Part shown: piece by piece, positions 10,365 to 20,234 of the stretch
Position numbering within the stretch: the first letter of the stretch is position 1
How the letters are laid out: every line of letters begins with the position of its first letter
From: Hericium rajendrae
Taxonomy: Eukaryota > Basidiomycota > Agaricomycetes > Russulales > Hericiaceae
DNA length: 64,000 nucleotides
Reading direction: 5' to 3'
NCBI GenBank assembly: GCA_033439255.1
Contig: CM065891.1
Location: 124,001-188,000, forward strand
Notes under the pieces: model-generated
What the model was told of the DNA's origin: nothing
What the model saw: only the letters and a program-made list of their open reading frames with translations
Database searches by the model: none
Translations under genes and position numbers: made by a program

Positions 10365-11534
10365 TTACGTCGTAGGGAGAACGGGATAATACATGCACGG
10401 AGGGCCTGCCAGCAGCCTTGACATCCGCAACTCATCCGGAAGCTCCTCCCCAGCCGACATTAAAAGCTGCCTAGTGATCCGCCCGGGGACTATGACACGA
10501 GTACATAAATCCACAGGATGCAGAATACTCGCCTCCTCTGGCTTTGCTTCATAGAAGAAGATCGATGAGGGTCCATCGGAGTCCAGCCCTGGCACGTCGA
10601 TACTTCGACATGCCGCACCCGCAACGCACTCTGCACTCATGTTCACCACCTTCTGGACATTTCTTTCCATCCATGCAAGGTGGTCCTGCTCCAGTGCGGG
10701 AGGATGTGTCATAAGGTGTTTGCAGATCCGAATAGAGGGACCCCAGTCCTCAAAGATGGAACGAAGGCGTTTGATGTCCCAGTTCTGCAACATACTGTAT
10801 TGCGGGGAATGAGCACTGAGTAGCTGAACAATATGTAGATTCTAGATAGAACACACACCCGATCGCCTCCATCTCATGCCATTGAGGAAGGCTCATAGTG
10901 TACTTCTCAAAAACAGTCTCGATCCATGTGCGATGAAGTCCATACCCATCCTGAATGACGACATCTGCATGCGATAACGCGGGACATGGCCGCGTCACAG
11001 GCTTGCTGTACACCGTCAGAGCCCACGTGCTGGGAGGAAGCTGAGAAGTTGCCTTCTGATCGCCAGATATGGCGTGGACGCCAGCACTGTCGAACAGAAA
11101 GAAATCCTCGGCGCGGAATTCGAGTGCGGTGGGCAGACCGCGATGCAGTCGGTAGACGAGAAGGTAGTACAGACAATGGGTTTTTCCTAGAGGGGATACG
11201 CCTCAATCATTGCCGCTGAAAAAAATAATTAGAACATACCGGTGCCCGGCTGCCCGAGTAGCAGACATAATGGTCGCTTGCAGTGGTATGGTTCAATAGA
11301 ATGATCGTGTTCTTTGTCTTCAACGAAACGTCTAAACTTTTTGTATTGGTCACGAACAAGAATTGCACGAGAGAGAGTGGAACAGCCTGTGAGAGACGCC
11401 AAGTCGAAATATGTGGCTGGAATTCCTACGGCGGCTGTTTCGGTGATGAAGGGATCTGAAGAATTGTCGGAGGTGAGGGAATGGGGCCAGAGGTTCGCAT
11501 GAAGTTGCTCGAGATGCTGTCGCATTAACTCCAT
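10365..11534 (-). CDS. P-loop NTPase of the Crinkler/RHS-like type
   Basis: Exons: 11534-11240, 11186-10859, 10794-10365. The first intron splits the Walker A motif (GQPGTG|KT). After it come a YLLVYRLHRGLPTAL segment, VVIQDGYGLHRTW at the Walker B position, WHEMEAIG, then WGPSIRICKHLM. That order of motifs is what I know from fungal proteins related to retrotransposon-hot-spot (RHS) and Crinkler NTPases. Their usual C-terminal domain is missing or very short here: the frame stops right after MYYPVLPTT. Reading one base out of frame, the sequence continues as YDVIAYREILDSSVIVFEK, so a single-base loss near 10378 may have truncated the protein. A TATA-like CTATATAAG lies about 60 bp upstream. 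Host function unknown. Confidence 0.6.
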
Positions 11535-11937
11535 GGAGATGAAAAGCCGAGATACAAATGTCGAGGAACGGTTAGGATGGGAAGAGCCTCTATATAAGTA
11601 TGATTCAATGCTACGGATGCAGGCGGAACTTCTAAGAGCAGATTCACGGTACCGGGCAATAGTGACGAGTCAGCGTCCGTCCCGCGCTCCTTCCGCTCAG
11701 CGTCGTTTGCCTCCGCCTGCGTCGCTCCCTCTCGTACGCCAACCTCGTGAGGCTCCTCTGTAAAAAAAGCTATAATGACTTATCTTGTGTACCTCCATCA
11801 CTACATAGACTCTGGTGGTTGAAAAGGATCTGTCACGAATAGGTGAACGCATCGTGATAAATCATAAATATCAATTACTCGATCGAGCGATGGACTTAGT
11901 TACACTGAATCTCCTTGTGGCTCCCAGATGGCTCGTA
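11535..11937. other. Upstream region of the NTPase gene, otherwise empty
   Basis: The right part abuts the 3' end of the F-box pseudogene. A TATA-like element (about 11591-11599) is readable on both strands. A short plus-strand open frame (11533-11763) has no recognisable content. Confidence 0.4.
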
Positions 11938-13586
11938 TCAGCTGTTTTCCACCGCGCGCGGTGTGCCATGATCTGCATCATTCGCCTCTTCGATATTCGA
12001 CTTGTCCTGCCTATCATGAAAGTCCGAAAGCGGCCCACGGAGCTTCTTATCCCAGTCGAGCTCAAGGTCGACGTTGAAATCTCGTATCTGCTGGATTTGC
12101 TCCTCGCTGATCCAGCAGTTCTCGATCCTGAGCCGGCGCAATGGACCAGTTGGGGCGCTCCTGCGCAGTAAGCCATCTATCAAGATGGGGAGCAGAGCGA
12201 CGTCCGAGCGGAAATTAACAGACCGGATCTGCAAAGTGCTGATGCTGGCAAGTCCATCCTGATGCTCGTCCGCAGCTTCCGACGGCTCCGGTATGCGGGC
12301 AAATACGCTTATGAAGCCGATGAAGGTTGTACCATCCACCGTCACCTCTTCCAGCGACATGGTTGTTAACAGCGTTGGCCAGTTTGAACCAAGAAATGAG
12401 ATCTGCTTGTCACTTGAAAGGTGAAGAGACCTCCAAACCAGGAGACATCTGTCCATGCAAAATGGATCTCGAATCTTGATGAACTCCCATGATTGACTAC
12501 AACAATGAACCGCAATCCCTCCATGTATTGCATCATAGAAATTTTTGCAGGTCTTGAACTGCATGCTGGATCACATGAATGATGAAGTAGGTTGTCAACG
12601 CAAGACACGACATCGATGTGATCTCGGAATCGGTCCAGGCCCCCATCCACAAATTCGATGGAAGCCATTGTATGACAGGGAATCCAGAGCATTTTCAAGA
12701 AGTTGCAACATTCTGCGATGTTGCCCTCTATGTATAGATGAACCAAGCAAGATAATAGCAACTTGGACTGATGATATAGGTATCTTGTATCGTCACCAGC
12801 TGGAGAAGGGAGGGACTCTTGCAATGTAAGATCCGCGAGATGAGGTAAATGCATAAGCGCCTCGAGAAGGTGCGTGGTTGAAAAGCGGAGGTGAGTTGGT
12901 ATGTCGGAGATGGACAAAGCAGTGAGATCGCATCGGAAGACATGAAGTTGCAGAGACACGATGACATTGGAAAGGATAAGCGTCTGCAAATTTGGGGAAA
13001 TCCGCCAAAGATGTCGTTCGGAATGTAGACGGGATCGTCATTCGAGTCATTTGTCAACTCGAAGGTTGTCAAAGCCGGTGCAGGCGACAGCACCAACAAA
13101 TCCATATATGTCTTCGGCTTATTGGAGACTCGCAGATCATGCATGCGCAGAGGCCCAAATGCCAACGCGGCTTCCACAGCCTGGTCGAATGGGGAGAATA
13201 GGATTGATGCAGCTTTTTCTTGATCGCAGCCAGTCCTTGCCTCTGTCGTTACACGTTGATCACTCGAGCTACGAGCGTCTTGCAACCGATGGAGATCGAC
13301 AATTAGACACCATGAGCGTTGTCCATAGCCGTGGGTACCCTAGCGCAACTTCTCGCCATCGGGAGCAGACATACGTCACAGCGATCCATTCGCGGCACCT
13401 GTCTGAGGAAAAAAAGAAGGCGCCGTATCCCGAGCGAGGCAGTAGGTCGAAGATCATGATCAGAATCTCATTCGGTAGGCGTGATACTGGAAGATTGGCA
13501 TTGAATCGCGCTTTCAGACTTCTAGTGAGGGCTTCAGAATGGACTATTTCCTGACGCAGCAGACTGGAATCCACATGAGCATTCAT
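11938..13586 (-). pseudogene. Decayed F-box gene, paralogue of the gene at 41057-43003
   Basis: The N-terminal part is a clear F-box region (VSRLPNEILIMIFDLLPRSG, then VTYVCSRWREVALGYPRLW), matching residue by residue the same part of the intact gene at 41 kb. After LWTTLMVSN the frame breaks near 13270. The next homologous piece (IPNDIFGGFP) breaks again near 13000, where FPNLQTLILSNV continues in another frame. A further break is near 12560. The C-terminal piece with LRRLRIENCWISEEQIQQI ends at 11938. Three or more frame changes without splice signals make this a relic rather than a spliced gene. Confidence 0.75.
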
Positions 13587-14156
13587 GTCGACGTGCCACA
13601 CTCTGCATGAATCGACTTGTTAAACAGGCAAGATGCTCTGCAGAAAGAAAGAAATCAGAGAGTTCACTGTAGAAGCTAGTTTTAGCGTGTGAGCTGTGTA
13701 TTACGACCAAGTATTTGCGAGGCTTGGAGCTTGATAAATCCCCAACTCCGAGACGAGTGGCACAGTAACAGATCTGCCATGGGAAAAGATCAGCATCGAC
13801 ATCAGTACTAAGTTTGACTGCACATACAAGTACCCCTGGACCCTTGAGTGAGGGCAATATCGCGCCAGACGCAAAGTTCAGAAGAGATCTCTTGAACGAG
13901 TTGGAAGACAAGAGCAGGCAAGAGGTGAGGTGCGGCGGTGCTCAAGCTCAAGCGCTCAAGATGCATACAGCTTAGATAAGCCATTTTCGCAATATCGAAA
14001 CTTTCGGTCCTTCAACTTGTTATCGAGGTCTGCAGTGTTGCCTTATAATCAGTTGTATAGCATTACGAATCTCGTGGTGGTTTTCAAAGAGCCCTCGGAC
14101 CATGCACAGATGTTGTCGTACGGTCAGCCTACCAATACATTGCATAGAATCGAGCA
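13587..14156. other. Intergenic, no recognised gene
   Basis: A 125-codon minus-strand open frame (13534-13911) overlaps the 5' end of the F-box pseudogene. It matches nothing I know and has no good ATG. The right half lies just past the stop of the Rad26-like gene and probably holds its 3' untranslated region. Confidence 0.4.
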
Positions 14157-17100
14157 TTACCCTTCCTCCGCATCCATCATCCTCGCCTCCATCTCCGCCT
14201 CGTCCACGTCCCGCTCACTCCCGCTCTCCCCCTCCGGATGATACACCGCCCACACACTATCGCTCTCCGGGCCCTCTACCACCAAATCCATCACGTCCCG
14301 CGCGACCTCTGCGCATGCGTCAGCCCGCGCCTCGGGAAACCGCAACATGAGACATACCGGCAATCTGATCGAGCACGCCCGCGCCGCAGCGCGCCTGCAG
14401 CTCGTCCGGCGCATCCGCGAGCCCGAATGCCAGCCGCCCGAGCGTGACGACGAATGTGTGGTGGATTCCGTTGATGTGTCGCGCTTGGTGCAGCTTCTGG
14501 CGCAGGCTCGGCGGCTGCTCCGGGCGGAAGACGAGGTAGTGCAGCAGCAGGAGCGTGTGCGTTATCGCCTCGATCGTCCTGCGCGCATATAAGCATCAAC
14601 GTACGATCAAGGATGGGAGGGGTGTTTACTTACGCGTCGATCTGGGCGGGGGCGGACATGAGCGCGGCGTCTTCTTCCCAGAGCGGGGTGGTGAGGTCGC
14701 CGAGATGGACGACGAGCGAGGGGAGGAGGTTCTTCGACTCGGCAAGGATGGTGAGTGCGTCGGGGTGCGATGTCGCGAGCAGTGTGAAGAAGGAGAGGAT
14801 GTGGCGGCGCATCACGTCGGCCTACGTGTTGTTAGATATATGAATTTGCGCATACAGGCGAGAAAGCGCACGTCTGAGCCTGATTTCTTCGGATCGCTGA
14901 GCAGCGCGCACATCTGATCGATGTGCGGGATACTTGTAAAGTCCTTCTGCGTATTGGTCTTTTCGCTCGCATCGTCGGGAAAGGACAAGAGATGTCGAAA
15001 GTTGTTCGTCCCTAGATCGCAACTCAGCCTTCATAAAAAGGTGAATGGCGGGAGACTCACGCGTCGCAAGCAAGGAAACAAGTCGAGTGCTCTGTCGAAG
15101 AAACCACTTCGAATGGGCGGGATTGAGAAGAGTTGATAATACACCAGCAGTACGGGGTATTGTGTTCAATCTATCGAAAGCGATAAGCAAAGGATACCAG
15201 CCGGAACACAAAGGCCTTACCTAGTCTCGTAGTCGGTTGGCACTGACCAAATTATAGCATCCAGCAGAGTGACGAGCTCTTTGGCCAAGTCAATGTGATC
15301 AGTGCGATCGACAATAATGTCTTTTCCTCTGAGTCTATCTGGGGTAAGATGTATGACCACACCCCGGCATAGAGTGGCCAGCAGATCCGGCGGCGGTGCA
15401 TGTTTATGAGATATGTTGACGGGGGAGGCGAAGAGTGTGTCAATAAAACGAGGAATGGATATAATCAGGGTGGTCAGTAGGTTCAATACTGCGGTGAAGG
15501 AAGAGATCTAAACGTGCAAATATGAGCAATTAAATACTGTGAATAAGCAAGGACTGACAAGATTATGTGAATGCAGTAGATCTGCCATCTGCAGCAGTGC
15601 TCTTGAGACGGTGCGCGTGACATTGTCGGTGTCGTTTGATTTGGAGAGGGAGCCGAGAGCGTCGAGAATGGCCGACGATGCGCGATTGTACGCCGCCGTA
15701 TCATCGCCCAATGACGAAGACTCGCTGAGCAGCGTTTGGAAAGTATTGGACTTCGAGGGCAGTGTGTGCATGAAGATGATTTGATGCAGCTGCTTTTGAT
15801 TAGTTTTGACGACTACGCAACTGATGGAAACACTTACTCGACCAACCCAGTCCGGCGGCTCGGGCTCGTCGAAATCCTCTGCCAGCAGTTTCTCCCTCGC
15901 TTTCTGCGGCGTGGAATCCACGTCCATAACGAACGACATATCCGCCTCCATATCCATGTCCATATCCATCCTCACCTCGCCAATGCCCATATCATCATCA
16001 TACCCCGCTACCGCTCGTTCCTTTCGCGGAGTCCGCCCATGTCTATCCTTACTCCTCGACTGCATCGGCACGGGACTGCTCGGCGGACTAGGCGGGCCCG
16101 CATCCAAGTCCCACTGGCTCTCGCTCCGCCCAAAGCTCTGCGTCCGCGCGAACAGAGGCTCCTTCTCCTTGCCCTTACCCTGCCGCGGCCGATGCGGCGA
16201 CGACGGCAGGAACGCGTTGACGAAGCCCGGCAGCGCCGCAGACTGCTTCGCCTTCGTCTTGCTCGGCGGCGGGGGCGGACACGGTCCCGGGTGGCGCTGA
16301 CGCTCTCGCGTGGGCGTATGTCGTGGATCGCTCGGCCCTGCGACGGGGGATGCTGGGCGCGAGCGGCGCAGCTGCGTCTGTGTCTGCGGTTGGGTGGCTC
16401 GCGTGCCTGGTGCGGAGAGAAGGGGCTTGCGCGCCGAGGTCTCAAGCTCGTGCTTATGGAATGTGTACTGCGTCTTGAGACGCTCCATTTCCTCCTTCAT
16501 GTTAAGCTGGATGTGGAGCTGCATGGCCTCGGCGGCTTCCTTCGCGGCGCGAAGCTTAGCTTGCTCGGCGATGTGGCTTTGGTTTAGCTAGAGCCGGTCA
16601 GATATTGTGGTGCGCATGTGTGGCATGATATGACGGCGCACCTTGTCTATGTTCTGGCGTAAAATCACGACTTCGCCTGCTTTAGAGCGTTTCTCCGTGA
16701 TGGCTCCCTGCAAGGTGGCTTCCATTTCAGCTTTGGATTTTTGCAGCTACTTGAAGAAATCAATGACATATATGAAGGAAGAATGTAAAACGGGCGTACG
16801 GCTTCTAGCTGAGTCTTCACTGACATAAGTTCTTCTTGAAGTCGGCTCGGATCCAAAGCAGGATCCAAATGAGCTAGTTGCGAAGGCTGAGGTGGGTGCG
16901 AGACATGTCGATTGGAGAGGGAGGATGTCGAGGCAGTCGACGGGTGACGAGACAGGGCTTGGCTGGACGCGGGATGTGATACGCTGCGAGACAACGAACG
17001 CGTTGGTTGGCGCGAGATTGCCTTTTGAGCGTGTGCAGCAGCGATAGCTGCTGCAGGAGTGCCGTGACGGGATCGTGGAAGGGGTATATTCATGCCAATG

Positions 17101-17441
17101 ACGGCGGAAGGAACGCGCTGGAGCGTCGACTGCGAGAGCTGAGATCTCTGCGAGCCGCCGCGCTGACTCCGGGCCTGGCTTTGACTCTGGCTTGCCGGAA
17201 GCCCATAAAACCCACCTCTTACAGATATTTCCGGTAGCTCCAGATCGTCGATCGAATTCGAGCGGTTCGTTTGCGGCGGCGCGTTCCACCCATCTGCGAG
17301 TTTCTGCCGCTTTGCGGGTGGTTCTGTTATGGTAGGTCGGGGATGCGATTGGTTGTACTTGCTCTCCTCTGCATCAAGGACTGCAAGTGTCTCGTCGTCA
17401 AGGATAATGTCATCTGTAAAGTAGTCATCTGAGTTGTCCAT
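14157..17441 (-). CDS. rad26: ATR-interacting checkpoint protein (Rad26/ATRIP homologue)
   Basis: There are ten exons: 17441-16800, 16746-16642, 16587-15838, 15789-15559, 15507-15221, 15170-15061, 15011-14872, 14821-14634, 14578-14358, 14308-14157. The frame is continuous throughout. The acidic N-terminus (DDYFTDDIILDDETLAVLDAEE) matches the RPA-binding tail of ATRIP/Rad26/Ddc2 proteins. It is followed by low-complexity Ser/Gln sequence with several SQ dipeptides, then a coiled coil (about residues 195-290, LQEELMSVKTQLEA onward) for dimerisation and ATR/Rad3 binding. An acidic Met/Asp repeat (near 15930-15975) and a helical-repeat C-terminal half come next. The protein recruits the ATR kinase to RPA-coated single-stranded DNA in the nucleus. 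Family assignment rests on domain order and the N-terminal motif. Confidence 0.8.
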
Positions 17442-17481
17442 GGGGAGGTCCGGAATGGTCAGAACAAAGTCAAGGCTTGCG

Positions 17482-17652
17482 ACGCGTCGAAAGACGCGTT
17501 CTATGAGCTTATCCCCGCTACCCTTTAGGGTAGTGGGTCTTATAGCGACCCTAAACGTCCTTTCACTTTTGGCGCGAGAATGAAAGTTTCATGGCTGTGC
17601 ACCAGAGTCAACTCCGCTTCGGACAACGCCGTGTAATGTGCCCGTGACGCGT
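17482..17652. promoter_or_regulatory. Three MluI cell-cycle boxes (ACGCGT) upstream of the Rad26-like gene
   Basis: ACGCGT occurs at 17482-17487, 17494-17499 and 17647-17652, i.e. 41, 53 and 206 bp upstream of the start codon at 17441. In fungi this is the binding site of MBF (Mbp1/Swi6), which drives DNA replication and repair genes at G1/S. The two proximal copies are 12 bp apart. Function here is inferred from motif and gene identity. Confidence 0.55.
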
Positions 17653-18004
17653 TCCGTGACAACACTCTTCAGCCTGCGTACTGTACGAGAACTAGCTTTT
17701 GAGAACAAGGGCCATCCTATCGCCTCATAAACAGAACGCTGCCAACTTTCTAGGGATTGCTACGTGCCGACGGAGGAGATATTCTGCTTGAGTGACCCAC
17801 AGACGTGACTGTTATGTAAGTACACAAACACAACCAAATACGGATGAAGCTGACTACTCGTAGTTCCTCTCTTTTCCTCTTTCACTTCTCTTTCACTCTG
17901 CACGGCAACAATGTGCGCGTCGTCATCCTACATCGCTGCCGCGGCGTCGAACGACGTGACTGGTGCGTTCGCTTTCTGTCATTTGTAATTGTACGACATG
18001 CTGA
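17653..18004. other. Intergenic; probable left part of the Helitron
   Basis: No gene is recognised. The Helitron 5' terminus (expected TC) must lie somewhere here or slightly left but cannot be fixed without a second copy. Two small hairpins (for example 17518-17533, arms CTACCCT/AGGGTAG) lie just left of this stretch. Confidence 0.4.
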
Positions 18005-19274
18005 TTGTATTATGTGCTATCTCGTGTCGTCACATCTCTGTGGTCGGACCCTCATGCTCGGCCGGGCGACTTGGCCTTCTGTCCTTACCGCATGCTGGCC
18101 TATGTGGGCATGTCTCATTCGCTTACCCATGTGGGTGCAAATATCAATTGTAAAGACATGCTGCTCGAAGATAACGACAATTTTTCCGCGAACATGGATA
18201 ATTTTCCCTCGTCGACATCATTTCCGCTTCTTAGTGTTGTTCATGAGCTCGAGCGTGCGCGTCGACCTCGGCTTCGCGAGCTTGCACGACAGCATCGTCT
18301 GCGAGACTTCGGACCGCTTAATGCAGAAGAGCTTCGACAGTTACTTTTAAGCCACCTTTGCAGTGGGCAGTGTGCATGCCGCATTAACGAGCAGAATGGA
18401 GATGAATTGGATTCTGAAGATGTCCATGTAGATACTGTCATGCACGAAACCGTACAGACTGACCCGTCGACGATCGATGTCCAAATCCATCTTTTACGTG
18501 CATGGCAACCGCGCCTTAAAAAAAACAGCTTTGCGTCGAATTCTAAATATGCATGGCGTTGACTTTGATTCTGCTGATTCTGTCAGTCGTTTGCGGCGGA
18601 TATTAGGGAAGTTTATCGTCAGCCTGGAAAAGGGCAAAGAAAGTCCGTCGCAACGACGAGCTCGGGAGGAAGCACATGCCGCTGCGAAAAGAGCGCAACG
18701 CACTCGTGTGCGCGAAGAGAGAGCTCATGAACGTGATCATTGTCGTGCTGATTTGCGCTCGCGCTGGCCACAACCTGTAAGCGCGGCCTTGAAAGATAAG
18801 TTGGTGCGACTGTTTCGGTCGCAAACATCAACAGCAAGCCTGACATCGTTTACCTGTGCCGCATGCGCCGAGTCTACTCTCTGCAAAGATCGTCACAATG
18901 TGAATGTTTGTGACATTAACTTGGATTTGTTACGGTGGGATGCCATCCACACCACCGGACGTGGTGACAGAGTGCCGCCCATGCCATATACATCCGGTCC
19001 ACTACAGAATGTACTTGTCGATCCCGCAGGCGTCTGTGGACATGGGACGGCCGAATTGAGCTTGATGTTGTGTCCTACCTGTTGATCTTCTTTGCAAAGA
19101 AATAAAGTCCCCCCGCTAGCAATAGCGAATCACCTGGTTCTTGGCCCGATCCCTGACGAGTTAAAAGACCTGACCATAATAGAAGAAAGCATGATCGCGC
19201 TTAGTCGTGCGAAATGCTGCATTGTTCAGCTCACCGAGGAAAATTGTCCACGCCCGAGTGCGAACTCCCAACGC
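18005..19274 (+). pseudogene. Helitron protein, N-terminal part, frameshifted and with a nonsense codon
   Basis: The 18005 frame carries a helical, Cys-containing region (HLCSGQCAC). It passes by a one-base shift in an A8 run (about 18518-18526) into the frame that reads ILGKFIVSLEKGKESPSQRRA and then the zinc-type segment FTCAACAESTLCK. A TGA at 19083-19085 interrupts this frame just before SSLQRNKVPPLAIANHLVLG, where the family has an uninterrupted stretch. The reading then goes on to IIEESMIALSRAKCCIVQL, the conserved N-terminal region of fungal Helitron proteins. The piece ends at 19274, at the LTR retrotransposon. Confidence 0.65.
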
Positions 19275-20096
19275 TGATGTGTGGACCCTGGGAATGGAGG
19301 CGGCAGCCAAAACCAAAACCAACAGAGTACCGGGGGGTGCGAGGGGACCAAGTATCTCAAGTGAGGAGTGAGGTGAGGGCAGCTGAGGGTCACTGCAGCA
19401 GGAACAATGGAGCGACCGGTTCGCTAAGGGCGAGTCTGAGGCGATCTGGTGATAAGCAGCTGGGAAGGATGAGGAACGGCTGTAGAATGACAAGGAGAAC
19501 GACGAGACACACGGGTCTCCGATACGATGGACTGATCCTAGAGAAAAGGACTGAAAAGCAGCTGATATGACTGAATCTGACGAACGACGCTGCAGGCGGA
19601 CTGGCCTAAAGGAGGGCGAACTTGTCTAAAGCCCAGAGAATGATGAGAACAACAGTGAGAGAGACTTCTGAGGTCTGAGCTCTGAGGGGGAAAGGTGCAC
19701 TGGGGGGTTCTATTCGAAGCTGGGACTCTGTCTACCATACAAGTAAGAAACTCGCCCTTGGCGGTCTCAGGCGATCTCGGACTCGGCTGCTCTATGGTAC
19801 ATCTATGGTCCGAAACCATCAAAAGGCGGCATCCAGGCATCCTGTACAACACAGACCCGGTACCATAATGCCAGCAGCCTGATTGGCTCACCAAAACCGC
19901 TGAGGACGACCTGGAGCGAACTTGAGGAAACCTCGGTGAGGCCTGCAGTAGCTGACAACTCCTGAGATGAGGGACATCACCGCTCTGAGCGGGGTTGGTG
20001 GGTGAGGAGCTGGAAGCTGGATGGGAGTGAAGGGGAACTGCATGGGAGATGGTGAGATGAGGTCTGACATTGCTGAACACAGCTTGAGGCGTATCA
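19275..20096 (-). repeat. Long terminal repeat (3' LTR of the minus-strand element)
   Basis: 822 bp, near-identical to 23660-24480. Example differences: AGCAGC versus AGCGGC near 19562, and a G6 versus G5 run near 19700. Confidence 0.85.
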
Positions 20097-20112
20097 TTCT
20101 CCCCCCAACTGA
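20097..20112 (-). other. Polypurine tract next to the 3' LTR
   Basis: On the minus strand the sequence immediately before the LTR reads TTGGGGGGAGAA, a run of purines in the position used to prime plus-strand DNA synthesis. Confidence 0.65.
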
Positions 20113-20234
20113 AAAATAGACTGTCCTCAGTCTAACCAATGAGCCCCACGAGGGATTCGGACGCTAGACACCAAATAGGCTTCGAGCGGTGTTCTCACTA
20201 TAGCTGCGAAGGAGAGTGGAGGTGGTGACAACGA

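Noticed and set aside
14102-17237. Long plus-strand open frames opposite the Rad26-like gene (for example 15736-16587)
   Set aside because: They are shadows of GC-rich exons on the minus strand, without domains or consistent splice sites.
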